A stretch of DNA of 64,000 nucleotides, taken from assembly GCF_949628215.1 (NCBI RefSeq), contig NC_134280.1, positions 54,152,621-54,216,620 of the forward strand, given 5' to 3'. Numbering within the stretch: the stretch's first letter is position 1; each line of letters begins with the position of its first letter. This DNA is from Phalacrocorax aristotelis (taxonomy: Eukaryota > Chordata > Aves > Suliformes > Phalacrocoracidae). Under the pieces are notes generated by a model. That model saw only the letters and a list, made by a program, of their open reading frames with translations. It was not told where the DNA came from and made no database searches. A program made the position numbers and the translations under genes. This document shows, in pieces, positions 37,353 to 49,120 of this stretch.

Positions 37353-40300
37353 GTAAGGCTTGGCATGAGATCACCCATGGTACCTTTTAATATCGCAGCA
37401 GCACAAGGTCCGTGAGACCTGGCTCTGCCCCTTGAAATGACATGACTAGCTTTGGTGGGTGGTCCTCGGCAGGGAGGGAAAACCAGCTCTCCTCTACCTC
37501 TGTGAAAACAGAACTGTGCTCAGTGTAAGCACTGCACCAAATAACAATAAAGACCTCCATGAGTAATAGGTACAAAGATTTTTAAAAAAATTAATCTCAC
37601 ACAGAAACTTGTAAAGTCCCTCCTGAGTCACTGGATTTGCGTAGAAATTCTGCCTTTGGTCTTGTCAGTGACTGTATTTCCTGAACTACCCAGAAAGTAA
37701 ATTAAGATTATCGAGGGGAAAATCATTGCGGTATGTGGCTGGGAGACAGCGGAGGTTGTGTGCTCTGCTTCTGGAGCTTTATTTTTGCCTAATTTCCCCA
37801 AGATGAGAGTATCTGGGGAAGGAGGTAGCAAGGCAATAATTTTGTTCCTCCGTTTTGGTATGAGTGTTACCGGTGCTGATTGTGTCTGCATGGATGACAG
37901 TCGATGCCAATCTCAAATGGTAATCGGAAAACTGAGTTGATGTAGGCAGCTCTGCCGGTAATCGTGTTTGCTCAGATAAGCCACGCTCAGGGAACTGACA
38001 AATCTGCCCAGGCGGTGGGGATGGAGGAGGGGTGTGTACCGATTGGCCCAAAGGATGGTCGAGCTGCATCGTCTTTTGATGTTCCCTGCAGGATTTGGCC
38101 TCAAGCCTTGCTGCCAGGGTGCCGGTGTTCCCATCAGTGCAGGTGGGATGGTTGCCATTGCCACAACTGCACCACAGCCATGGGGAGGTCAGGACCAAAT
38201 CCTGGAAGGTATCGAGGCTCATGGTTCCCAGCTACATGCATGAGATGAGGCACTAATGCACCTTTGCTAGTCTGAGGCTAAATTGCATATCCGAGATGAG
38301 ACTGGGAAGGGAGGACAGATGCAGACAAAGGGTTGGTTCTGCAGATGGAGCGTGGTCCCCCTCTCTGGGACTTCGGAGCTCACAGAGATGCTGCCTGGTG
38401 GGGTGCTTGGGAATGCCCCCCCCCCGGCTGGTGTTGTGTGTTTTTGTGTGGCATCCATGTGCCACTGATTCGCATGGGACATCTGTGTAGGGCTTGGTGC
38501 TCCTGTATGTGGCCCAGGAAGGGCTTTGAAGGTCTTGATTTGTTTTTTTGGTCAGGGTGGAAGCAACTAGGTGGGACTAAGGTGAGCCTGGCCCATTTGG
38601 AGACCTGAGCACCCCTAACTGGGCACAGGGCAGGGTGCTGCTGGGACTGACTTACCATGCCGAAGCCCAGTCCCACAGCAATCAGGCAGAGGGGCAACCA
38701 TGGAGTAAATGGCTTTTGTGCACCAAGGTCTCACTGAGAGGGAAGGCTGGAGTTGGCTGGAGGTAGGAGAGGAAGCCTTGATGGCAGTTGCAGGGGCACA
38801 CAGGGTGGCTAATGCCCCAGCATGAGGAGGCTTACAGCAACTGTGTGGGGAAGGGAAATTGCTGCTGGAAGTTCATTTTAGACTTGGCAATTACGCCAAG
38901 CCCGGAGGGCTGTGGACATCCTGACAGCATGGGCCTGGGGACAAGGGTCAGCAATGACTTCCCACGAGAACTATTCATAGGCAAATGCAGCTGCGGTCCT
39001 CTGCACCAGGGATGCCTTATTAAAAAGCGCTCTGTTCAAGTGGCTGCCGAGAAAACATCCGTTTCTGGGGTGGCTTTCCGTCTGGGTGGGGATGAGTGCC
39101 ATCACAGCAGCAGGCCCCAAATGCAGAGATTAATGTGTGAAGCTTTTAATCCTGCACAGCCGCTGGTGGAGGAGCATCCCACCCGCTGTACCCTTGCTAC
39201 ATCTGGCCTCCAGATGAAGCAGATCCCCTCCCCAGAGGGTGGAAGTGAGGAGAAAAGCTAGCTGTTAATAAAGGACACTGTGAAACCCATCTTCATGTCA
39301 CTGGGAGGTGGGCTGAAGTGTTTTAGGAAAGCAGGCACTGGCAGCAGCAGACAGACAGACCAATGGTGGTGCAGCTGGGAAGAGGCTGCAGGATGTTCCC
39401 AGCAATCGGCAGCTGGAGAAGGGAAGGGGTGGGCTGCGAGCTCAGCAATAACACCTGGAAAAGGAGGGGAGGGGAGAGCTGAGTTTGATCTGCAGATACA
39501 AGCCAGGAGTGTGTGGGCAGGGGTGTAGGAAGGCTTGGCGGTTGCAACGGGGAAGTTTTCCTCTTTGTCTGAAGGCATGGCTGTGCCTCGTCCTGCCTTG
39601 CTGCCTGCATTTCCCAGGCGTTTGCTTTTTGAGTCTGTCTGCTGAAACTCCTGGTTCTGCCACTCTCACCTGAAAAATGCCTTCAGATCTGCTTAGGTCA
39701 AAAAAACTGCTACCTACATGGCTGAGGAGTAGCAAAGAACAGGCTCTGCCTGGCTCCATCCTTTCCAAGTCCCAGGGGAGTGAGGAGCTATTTCCCCTAG
39801 TTTTACAGGTGGCACTTTTCTGCCCACTTGCTTCAGCACATGAGGGAATTCCTACAAGGCAGGGGAGGGTTAAATCGGTTTTTTCCTATGAGCTCTGCAA
39901 TGTTGTCCTGCAATGACATTTGCCCTAGCAAGGAATTATTCTCCCTCCATCTGAATGTTTATGTACCAAATACCTGTTCCTCTGTCTTTGTTCTCCAGTT
40001 CCTTAATCAGAAGTGCCTAGATCTTAACCAAAATGTAGGCTAAGAGCCCCTCCAAGGAGAGAAACCTGGCTGTGTGTGACTCTAGAGGGGAACTAGGAAC
40101 AAACCTCAATATTTCCAAGTCATTAGTGAGCAATGTCTCTGGGCTTCTCCATCTTCTGTAGCCAAGAGGCAGGGACCAGATCTTATGGGAGAGAACTCCA
40201 GAGTATGAAACTTGTGGCTAAACCAGTGACAGAAATGTTTTCTAGCCACAGTAACACATATTGAGACACTGGTGAGGGCAGGAGACTTGCAAGAAAGGGG

Positions 40301-41089
40301 GAATTTCCTTTCCATGCCCCAGAGAAGTCCATTAATTTGACCAGCAGGGCTTGTGAATGAGCTGAGAGCCGCTCTAGCCCCACGGCTTAGGGAGCTTCAC
40401 TGCTTTTGTTTAAGTATAAAACAGCTGGAGGGATGTCTCCACTAAGAATATGTGCAATAACAAAATCATTACTCTCCCTAATTATGCTCGCTAATGGCAC
40501 TTATGGCCAGAAGACCTATTCCAGATTACTGAATTCAGTGAATTTATTAGCAAGGAAGCAGCAGAACAGGATTAGAAATCCCAAAGGTATGGCGTTATAT
40601 AATGCACGGCGCTCATTTATTTTGGCAAGCTCGGTTTAGTTTTAATTATTTATGATAATGAGCTGAAATGCCTTCTCTAGGCTGTTTTGTATAAGTAATG
40701 GAGGCTTCCTGAAGTACACCACATGCATCTGCTCTTCAACGTTTCCTCAGGAGTTGGACAAGAGCAGAAGATGGGGGGAAGGGTGCGGGGACGTCGCTAA
40801 TTCCCAGACACTAAAAATAGTTGCAGCAGTGCTGGAGAAATGTGCTGCCAGATTGTAGGGTATCGTTTGTTACTTGCACTGCATGCTTGGAATAATTTGT
40901 TGCAGACAAATGGTGGGCTATGAAAGACCCAGCAATGGCCAAAGACTCACCATCATGTATCAGTTATGGCTTCCACAATTTACCTAAGTCATGGGTTTGG
41001 CTCATGATGTTTTTCTAGGTTGTTTCTTGCCACAGAGCCACCACTGGTGCTCCTCATTGACCTGTGGTCCATTTTGTTCTGCCCCTTAG
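37353..41089 (+). other. SLC22A18: SLC22A18 intron D-E
   Basis: A 3.7 kb intron. It is G-rich on the + strand around 38-39.6 kb and then turns AT-rich near 40.4-40.7 kb. No second gene was recognised. Confidence 0.85.
40401..40690. promoter_or_regulatory. Candidate conserved non-coding element in the exon D-E intron
   Basis: This block has balanced AT-rich composition, no low-complexity runs and several transcription-factor-like cores (CTAATTATGC, TTTTAATTATTTATGATAATGAG, CTCATTTATTT). It lies about 0.4 kb before exon E. It looks unlike the G-rich, repetitive intron around it. Function is inferred from composition only. Confidence 0.25.
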
Positions 41090-41210
41090 GCCCTGATGCG
41101 GACTGTGTGGCACTACTGCATCATTGTGGTGCCACTGGTGTTTGCCTTCAGCATGCTGGGCACCATCACTGACAGTATCCTCACCAACACTGTCCCTTCC
41201 TCTGACACTG
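41090..41210 (+). CDS. SLC22A18: SLC22A18 internal coding exon E
   Basis: The exon follows GCCCCTTAG and is followed by GTAAGA at 41211. It is 121 bases: 40 codons plus the first base of a Gly codon. It encodes a hydrophobic helix (HYCIIVVPLVFAFSMLG) and then the conserved TDSILTNTVPSSDTG segment, which matches TDSMLIKAVSTSDTG in human. The residue count equals that of the human exon product, so the spacing of the late helices is unchanged. Confidence 0.96.
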
Positions 41211-44200
41211 GTAAGACTCATCAAAACAGATCAGACTGGTCTTTTCTTGTTTTTGAGTCCATCAGGTGCTTCCCAGCTCACTCTGCTGCTGTTGAGTGCT
41301 GGGGCACATTCACGGCAAATGCCCAATTCCCCAGGAAATCTCACTTGACAGTTGCGTGCAGTGGGTGTCAGCAGAGCGGATGAATAGGGACCAGTGGGAC
41401 TAATACAGGATGAGCTTGAACAGCATTGAGCAAGTGTCCTGTGACCCAGTGTTCCCAGTCCTGTGCTGCCCGCTGACATCCATAGTGCTGGACACAGTAA
41501 GGGAAGCCTCTCCCAGACTCCTTTCCATGTGAACCCAAGATATGTTCAAGAAAAACAACAAAAAAGCTGCTTTTCCACCATGAGGGTGACTGAGGGGGCT
41601 GTTCATTCATACCTTTTAACATAGGGCATCTCAGGTGGGTATTCTGGATCACTGTTTGGAAACATGTTTTGCCTGATGCAGTAATTGTCCCCCTCTCTAC
41701 ATTTTGGCTGTGTTTCAGTCAGAGAGTTACTATATTTCTCTGTACAAGGGCTTTGAAATGCAGTGGTAGACACACAAATCTTTATACCTGTTTTTTTTCT
41801 TCTGTCAACAAAGGAAAGATGCCTGTGTTATTGTCATGGGAGCCTTGCTGAGTTTGTCCCAGGAGGGAGCTGGATTAACGGGGTTTGGTTTCTTTTGCTC
41901 AAGCTCTTGCAGGCTTTGCTCCCCAAGCCACGTTCACCAGGCACCTGAGAGTTTCTTTGCTCTAGCTGAGTCTTTCTGGGATGCCAGAACCCTTCATCTA
42001 CCCTAGCAGCTATCTGAGCAGACACCTCTGCACAGACCATACCGATAATGGGAGTTATAGTTTGCATGGCCCATTAGTGGAGTTTATAAAGCACTTTTGA
42101 GATGCTTCTGGATGAAGAGCTTTTCTAAATGTCACTTCATTAGTTTATTTGTAGAGTTGACCACCACATCTCCTACAAATGGTGGGAGCCCGCGATTTCT
42201 CAGTGTGATACTTCTACCTGGGAGGACCACTTAGTTCCCAGGGAGGTGAGGATGAGGGGTGTCCCAGCCCCTGCGCTCAGATGGGAAGAAAATCTGCTGT
42301 TTCATGAGTTGGAGCAATATTCATGCAAGCAGGGAGAACTGGGGGGAAGGGCACCAAGTGGCTTTGGGATGTACAGCCAAGTTGGAATTTATCCAGGCTC
42401 TTCTCAAAGGGGCTTTGTGAGGAAAACCAGAGGATTGCTTGGCTTTTAAAGCCCAGAGGCAAGCTTCGGTCAGAGAGGAAAATGGGTTTAGTTGCCTCAC
42501 CCAGCTCCCCGCTTGCGTATGTTGTTAGGTCAGCTTGTGCCTCGGTGGGACGGACGGTCTCCAAATGGCAGGGCAGGCCGGCAGGGCAGGACAGAGGCAG
42601 CCCACGGGGTGGCATGGACAGTCATGGGACAACAGGAGATCCATGGGTTACCTGGGGCTTTCTGCTGCCTGTCCATCCTGGGCTGATGCCATGCCAAGTG
42701 CTACTACAAATCACAAAGTTACAGCTGGCTCAAAACTGGGCATGCCAAGGAGGTATGCTGCTGGCATGGAGCATCATGGCACTGGGGGAAAACCTTGTCT
42801 CCACTGCTCCTCCCTGACTGCCACCTTTCAAACCCTACTTCCTCCTTGCAAACACTTCCAAGGGAAGAGGCATCTGATGGTTTTGTGCTTGTTTTGGATG
42901 CACCCGGGCAGGGGCTGGGGCAAAGGCAGGAATGTCTGACACAGCAGAGCCATGTCCCAGCGAGCTGCCTCTCCGCAGCAGCTGCGGCAGTGATGGCGTG
43001 GGTGTCTCGCAGAGAAATGCGGCTATTAAAATGCCTACCATCCGTCTCTGGCCGTGGGTGGCACCCCGCGATGGCTGCTCCACCCGTACAGCAGCTAGAA
43101 GGCCACTCCTTCCTATGCAAGCCCGAGACCAGCTCTGCAAAGTGAGCATTTTGGTGGCATGTTAGAAATCCCCACTTTTCTAAGAGCATGGAAGTCTGGC
43201 TTTATGAAAAAGCCTTGCTGTCACAGTGTCAAACACCTGAGTGCTATCTTGCAACAACTTTTAGTTAATGCAAGGAAATCACATGTTGGGAATTTGCTTT
43301 TGGAAACACCACTTTTGAGCCTTGCTGCTGTCTTTTCCTGATGTTTTTGCCAGTCTGGAGCCAGCAGAGCCCATGGAGGTTTTTCTTTGGGCCAGGGAGA
43401 GGCTTTCCAATGAGCTGGAGGTTGGGCTGAGCTCAGGTGTCCATTTCATTGCGGGGCTGGAACAGATAGGGCATTGCAGGAGGATAACCTGTCCACCCTT
43501 GGAAGACACTGAGTCACTCATCCTTGCCTTTTAAATAAGTGTCTCAGAAAGGGAACAGTGGGACGTAGGATGGTACCATCCTTTGCACTCATCACCCTGC
43601 TTTCAGGACTGATCCAAGGTCGCTTCCTACCACGGCTGATGCCTTTGCCGACTGCTCTTTGCTTATGGCTGGGGCTTTGCACTGAAGAGAAGAGAGTGGA
43701 AATGATTTCATTCATTTCCCTTTGATGTTTTTTTTTTTCTCTCTCCTCATCTTCAAAGGCAGGAAGGGAAAATTCTGCCCCACGTGCACATGCTGTTCAG
43801 CTGGGTGCATGAGCTGGTGGGAGGACAGCCCTGAGCCCAGGGGGACTTGCATTCGCACAAGCACTCCTTGTCAACCCCGGTCCCTCCCTAAGAATGGAGG
43901 TCTTGTTTTTGCACAGAGCCCTCCCACCCTCGGAAGAGGGAGGGAGGAAGCCCAGCAGGGCCTTCCTGTGTAACGGGTCCATATTTCGTGATTTTATTTG
44001 CACGTCAGACATGAAACTTTAGGAGGAGAGCTTGCAGCCAGGCAGGGCTTGGCGCATTGATTCCCCCCAGCTTTGCATGGGTTTGCTGGTTTGAAGGCGG
44101 CCATTGGCAACGATGACCTAATCATTAAATTAGGCCCAGCAATTGCCCTGTGGGCGTGTGGCTGATCCAGACCAGCACCATCATCTCAGTGCAGCAACAG

Positions 44201-46343
44201 GATGTGAGCTGGGAAGGAGGGTGAGCCGGAGCGTTCCAGCACGGCCAAGGGTGGGAGGAGGGACGGAGCCGCCCAGCTTGGGGAGCCTCCAGCACCCAAC
44301 CCTGAAACCTGCGGGAGGAGAGGAAGGCTGGGCAGGAGGGGAGGATGGGCTCCCGGCGGGAACAGGTCATGCCAGGTATGGGAAAAGGGGAAAAAATGCT
44401 GGGGAGAGAGAAGAAAATGTCAGAGAGGTTCAGAAAGTGGGATAGCCATGATGAAGGTGACCATGCGCATTGGCAGAGCTGTGCAAAGCAATGCAGGAAG
44501 TTTTCTGCTGATGTGGTGACTTGTCCCAGTTGAAGTTCCTGCCTTAAATGAGATCCATCACATGCACATCCTTGCAACAGAGCTAGGGCCATGCTGCAGA
44601 GCCAAGATATACAATGTTCCAAAGCTCAAGGGTGTCTGACATGAGTGCTCTAACTGAAATCCATTAAATAGAAATTATCTTTCTCGGCAACATGTTACAG
44701 AAGTGCAGAGGGAGAGCCTGGCTTTTTAAGAGGACAGATTTCAGCTCTAGTTCAGCTCCAGGAAAAAAAAAAAAAAGAAAGGGAAAAGAGTGCCTCCTCA
44801 ATCATAAGAGCCAGTTTGGCAGCTGTACATAGTAATTAGTTTAATTCAAATACCTAGAGGGGAAAAAATAATTGCAAAACCTGCCCAGAAAGTTTGGTGG
44901 TTGTGGGATGATTCCCATTGGCAAAGGGTCAAGGCAAGGTCCCACCCATTGCCTTTGTGTTCCCATGCGCGGGAGGAGCACTCGCCAGCGCTTCCTGGGA
45001 GAGTTCCCTCTCCGCACAGCTACACCCTCAGCTCAGGCTCATTGCACAAGTATTTTAAGCATGCTGATAAAAGCCCAGCAGTTGCTGGCCAGAATTATGT
45101 GAACACCTGGCTGCCTCTTCTCTCCCGGAGTAAGGGATCATTTCCCCTTGGCTGCCCACGTTAAATATTGCACCCAGCTCCACATCTTCTTGCGTGAAGG
45201 ACAGCATCCTCTTCCCAAACACTGCTGGCCTTGTGCAGCAACAACACCTCAATGCGTGTCTTGGTGGACAATTGATGCCAACAGCCCGAATAACCACACT
45301 GATATTAAAAAAAAAAAAAAAAAGAAAAAAAAAAAGCAAACATCATTTCAGAGCAGGGCACAAGATTCTTGCATATGCTGCCAGCTTGCCCCTCCTCCCA
45401 GTGTTGGGGGCTAATGATTTTCTGGCTGGCGGGGTGTTTTCTGCTCCCCTGAGCATGACAGCTGTCATGCATGAAGACTGCAGGGCAAAGAGCACTCCGA
45501 CTGCACGGGACATCTTTGTGTCCCGTGGGATGTCCTGGCCATCTGTGTGTGGAAAAAAAAGAAACCAACCTGCCTTTGCCAAACTGGAGGTGCTTCCCCA
45601 TCTGCTGGGTTCCTGTTAACAATGCAAATGGGAGAGCTGCTGGAGGGGGAACTGGCCCAGCCAGGTGAAGGGCTGGCATTTCCATCCAAATTGAAATATC
45701 CGTTTTTTTTGCAAGGGCAGGGTGGGGGAGTAACTCAAGAGGGTTCAGTCTGTATCTGTGGTTTTATTTATTTATTCTTAAAGACCTAGTTAGACCTAAG
45801 CCTCTCACTCCTGCTAAGCCCTTGAGAACTGTTCCTCTGTCCCACACTAAAGAATAAATGGCAAGAGCATCTTGGGTGGAACGGGGCCCTCTTGGATGAT
45901 TATGATATTGGAAGAATCTGTGATTTGCTTGGAAATCTTGAACATGCCCACAGAAATTACCTCTCCATCCCTAAACCCATGCAGTAGTTACCAGCCCTGT
46001 TGAGTGCAATGTTCAGAAGCATCTTCTGGCGCTAAAGGCATCCTAGGAACCCAGTGAAGGAAGCAGTGAGCACCGGCTTGCCTTTCGGGCAGCATTGTAG
46101 TCGTCCAGGCGGCTCAGTAAAGAGCGTGGTGGAAACTAGACCCGGTGCCGCCAGGAGTCCTTAGCCTTAATGAACTCTGATTGGACCGCTATAAATTAAT
46201 GCAAGAAGTTATTTGAAGTGATTTGCTACTACTGCAAGGGAATGCCATCAGGGGTTAAGGGGCTCCCACTCACTTTTCGCTGTTTTCCCATCCCAAGACT
46301 TGCCCTCGCCCTGACGTCTGCTTGTCTCTGCTATCTCTCCTAG
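41211..46343 (+). other. SLC22A18: SLC22A18 intron E-F
   Basis: A 5.1 kb intron joining the two halves of a Gly codon. It contains a poly(A) tract at 45.3 kb and a short AT-rich run with ATCATTAAATTAGG near 44.12 kb. No other gene was recognised. Confidence 0.85.
45307..45335. repeat. Poly(A) tract with one interruption
   Basis: A run of 17 A, one G, then 11 A, in the intron between exons E and F. No retroposed gene was recognised before it. Confidence 0.85.
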
Positions 46344-46531
46344 GTACCATGCTTGGGCTTTGCGCCTCGGTGCAGCCCTTGACCCGGACGGTGGGCCCCA
46401 CCATCGGTGGATTTTTATACAGACAATTTGGAGTCTCCTCCTTCGGCTATTTACAGCTAATTGTCAATATAGGTTTGTTTGTTTACCTCTTAAAGAGTAA
46501 AATCCTGCTGAAAGTGATGAAAAGCCAATAA
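46344..46531 (+). CDS. SLC22A18: SLC22A18 last coding exon F with stop
   Basis: The acceptor is TCTCTCCTAG. Two bases complete the Gly codon from exon E; 61 codons and the stop TAA at 46529-46531 follow. The product begins TMLGLCASVQPLTRTVGPTIGG, a near-identical match to the human TMLGLCASVQPL...GPTVGG block. It continues YRQFGVSSFGYLQL, a last helix (IVNIGLFVYLL) and a basic cytoplasmic tail (KSKILLKVMKSQ). The number of residues, 61, is the same as in the human last exon, although the tail sequence itself differs. No frameshift or early stop is present, so the gene looks functional. Confidence 0.97.
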
Positions 46532-46640
46532 TTCAGCTGCAAGAAAGTAACCCTCTTACTTTTTCCATAGAAATAAAGATGTTCTTGAGTTTTATTTTTT
46601 ATTTGATAAACCTGGAATAAAACCATTTGAAGAATTCCTT
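46532..46640 (+). terminator. SLC22A18: SLC22A18 3' UTR with two AATAAA poly(A) signals
   Basis: Directly after the stop codon is a short AT-rich stretch. It holds AATAAA at 46572-46577 and again at 46616-46621, with T-rich sequence between them. This predicts a very short 3' UTR of about 60 to 110 bases, with cleavage near 46595 or 46640. The exact cleavage point is inferred. Confidence 0.7.
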
Positions 46641-48139
46641 GCCTTTCAGCAACATTTGCATCTAGAGTAAGGGGCAGATCGGTTTGCAAAGGCTTTGGAG
46701 CCATGCTGAGGCAGCTGGTGGCCACAGGAACCTGGGACCTATCAGGTCATCCCCCTGCAGCGGTAGCTGTCATTGCAGGCAATAGCTCCAGATCCTCAGC
46801 TGTTGTCGGGCAGCATTCCCGCTCGGATTCACTGAAACTAAGGGGATTAGGAGCCAATGCCTCTGCTCTGGTTTGACCTTTTATTTCACCCCCCTGCGCT
46901 GGTACCAAGGAATATCGGGGTAAAACACATCTGCTTTTGAGTGTCGTTTTTGCTGCATTAAATGTACCTCTGGCATTCTTGTGCAAGAGGGGGATTGAGG
47001 CCAAAGGCTTTTGAATGCTGTGGCCAAACATTTGCTACACCTACAGCTCAATCATGTGCAACCTTGTCTCTGCACAAGCCCGGCAGGAAGCAGGGTAGCT
47101 GCCAGAAGCATGCAAGCAGGTTGCAAAGCCCCAGTGTAGCATCCTGTAGTGCCAGTGTCTCCCTGTTGCTTCCAGAAACAGGAGCCAACCCTCCTTCCAG
47201 GTTGTTTTTTTTTTTTTTTTTCCCCTCCCTGTACCAAGTGTCTCTTGCTGTTGCTACAGGCTGCTTGTAATTACATACTTTACAACTTCCTCTAGTACAA
47301 AGCCTCCTGCAAGAATTGCACTGATATTGGGAGGGGGAAATTACCTGACTGAAATTACCAAGTTTGGAGCATTAGTAGCAAGTACTTCACCTACTAAGCT
47401 TATCGTCCTTACTTCCGGAGCCGACTCATGTGCTGCAGCATTGCTCTCGAGGAAGCCCAGGTTAGTTAGTGATAACTGATCCTCCCAAGATAAGAATTCA
47501 GTAGTTTTATTTAAAAAAAAAATAAATAATTCAGCTGTTTTTTTTTTTCTCCAAGCTTTTTCATCTGGGTGCTATCAGAAGACAACCATCTCCATTCTTC
47601 CCAGTTATCCTGTATCAATTTAACTCAGTCTAGAGACTGCCGAGGTAGAGGAAAAGGAGAAAGCAAGGAGTTCAGCCTGCTTTGTTGCAAAGCTGAGGAA
47701 TCCCATGGAGCATTGGCACTGTGTTATTCCAAAATCCAGTTTTCTGCCTTAGCACAGCACTAAGCTATGGGGGCTAGAGGAAGGATACACGGCATTAGCA
47801 GACAGCAGCATTTTATTGTCGCAGGGAGCTCTTGCGCCTTCTGTAGCCACTGTTACTCAATTATATGGGAAAGCACGGCAAAAAGCTGCATTTATCCAAA
47901 TTGTGGTAGGCTTTTCTGTTTCCACTGCTGACCAGAACTGGACCTCAACATGCTTTGCCTCCCTGTTCAGGAGGCGAGGTCAAACGCAAATGTGTTATCT
48001 GGGCTTTCTCCACCTCCCACTGCCCACTCTGGGGCACCAAAAAGCTGAGCTTACTCACTCTTTTTAAGCCACTATACCACTGCTGCTCCACAAACATAAG
48101 TCAACAAAAGATACTGCAGCCCAGAGTATAGTAATAAAA
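46641..48139. other. Convergent intergenic interval between SLC22A18 and PHLDA2
   Basis: About 1.5 kb between the predicted poly(A) sites of two genes transcribed toward each other. It contains a T17 tract and no gene, CpG island or recognised element. Confidence 0.6.
47205..47221. repeat. Poly(T) tract
   Basis: Seventeen T in the interval between the SLC22A18 and PHLDA2 3' ends. No coding or retroposed remnant was recognised beside it. Confidence 0.85.
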
Positions 48140-48562
48140 AGTGAACATTTCAAGTAATTTATTTGGAATGGACATATTAATGCAAAAGCAATATTAAGAC
48201 CAGTAACTGCTGAAAGACATTCGTCAAAATAAATACAAATATAGATACTACAAATAATTTAAGTTGTGTTTAACACCACCAGTCAGTTTTGAATCTTCCT
48301 TGCATCTCATAAATAGAAGATAATCGTTCACAAAGCTGTGCCACTCAAAACACGTGGACGCTTTGCTAGAAGTCCTTTATGAAAGTCTTTGGTTTTTCTT
48401 TAAATGCATCTCAGGCAAAGCTCAGGGCTCTTTGCTCAGCAGCCTCAATGGGCTTGGAGAAAACCAAGCTGCTTCCAGCTCTCTTCTTCGCTTTCCTTCA
48501 TTGGTACCCTGTCCCATTTCAGTCCAAGACACTTGATCTGGTTTATCATCCAGTGGTATGCT
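48140..48562 (-). other. PHLDA2: PHLDA2 non-coding exon 2 (3' UTR), inferred
   Basis: This stretch lies after a good acceptor and ends near a poly(A) signal, AATAAA on the - strand at 48163-48158. It has AT-rich, UTR-like composition toward its end, with a TATTTATTTTGA stretch near 48225-48236 that resembles an AU-rich element. No reading frame is conserved through it. The 5' limit depends on acceptor choice and the 3' limit on the cleavage site, about 15-25 bases after the signal. Confidence 0.55.
48158..48163 (-). terminator. PHLDA2: Poly(A) signal for PHLDA2
   Basis: AATAAA on the - strand (TTTATT on +). It is the best signal after the inferred second exon, and it lies about 1.5 kb from the last SLC22A18 poly(A) signal on the opposite strand, so the two transcripts need not overlap. 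Confidence 0.5.
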
Positions 48563-49086
48563 CTAAAGGCAGCAAGAGAAAGCAGGTTAGTGAGGCGAAC
48601 AGGACAGCAGGGCAGAAAAGGAAGGGGGAGACTTTAAAGGCAGAGTGGGCGTTCAGCATTACTTTTCACAGATACCGTATTTTTAGCAAATCCCGTAAGG
48701 AAAGCACCGCCGCGTGCCATTTCTTATTTCCTTCCTAACATCTGCAACTCTCGGTGCCCTGCATAAGCAGGGCTCCCACCAGAAATTCCCAGTGCCGCAT
48801 GAGGAAAGGGGGAGCGAGCCCCGAAACTCCTGTGCTGAGGCGGCCGGACAGCGCGCCCCGGTTTCGGGGTGCGGCCGGGCACCCCCGCGGGCCGGCAGCC
48901 AGCTGGAGAGGCTGCGGCGGGGGGGGCCCGCTGCTAAAACACGGCGGGGTGAGCGGTGCCAGGGGGGGCCCGCCGCCTGTCCCCGTCTGATCTCCCAAAG
49001 CAGGCGGGGTGGGGGGCCATAATGAAATTTTTTTGAACACTGACAAGCCCCAGCGGGAGCGGGTGAGGGGCCGCGGAGGGGCTCAC
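48563..49086 (-). other. PHLDA2: PHLDA2 intron (in the 3' UTR)
   Basis: On the - strand, 34 bases after the stop codon, the sequence reads CCAG|GTGAGC, a strong donor whose G is base 49086. Downstream, TTGCTGCCTTTAG ends at 48563 and makes a good acceptor with a pyrimidine tract. Mammalian PHLDA2 also has a two-exon structure with the stop in exon 1 and the second exon wholly untranslated. Seen: both splice signals. Inferred: that they are used together. An AG two bases further on is an alternative acceptor. Confidence 0.65.
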
Positions 49087-49120
49087 CTGGGGCCGGGCCG
49101 GCCGGGGCGGGGGCGGCGGC

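Larger units (their letters stand above)
20744..46640 (+). other. SLC22A18: SLC22A18 gene, 3' half (six coding exons, introns and 3' UTR)
   Basis: This is the transcript span of a major facilitator superfamily membrane transporter, SLC22A18 (also called TSSC5, BWR1A or IMPT1). In human it is an organic-cation/proton antiporter-like protein. Six exons with canonical acceptors and donors join in one open frame with matching phases, giving about 245 residues. These align by eye, from memory of the human protein, with its C-terminal 58 percent or so, in the same order and without internal gaps beyond a residue or two. Introns measure about 0.49, 5.4, 10.3, 3.7 and 5.1 kb. The first exon seen begins in phase 2, so at least one more coding exon precedes it; none was recognised upstream in the window. 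The 3' end faces PHLDA2 across about 1.5 kb. The gene identity is firm; the exact transcript end is inferred from AATAAA signals. Confidence 0.93.

Noticed and set aside
42277-43189. Multiple overlapping frames of 100-165 codons on both strands
   Set aside because: They reflect GC-rich intron sequence. No conserved motif or exon boundary supports them.
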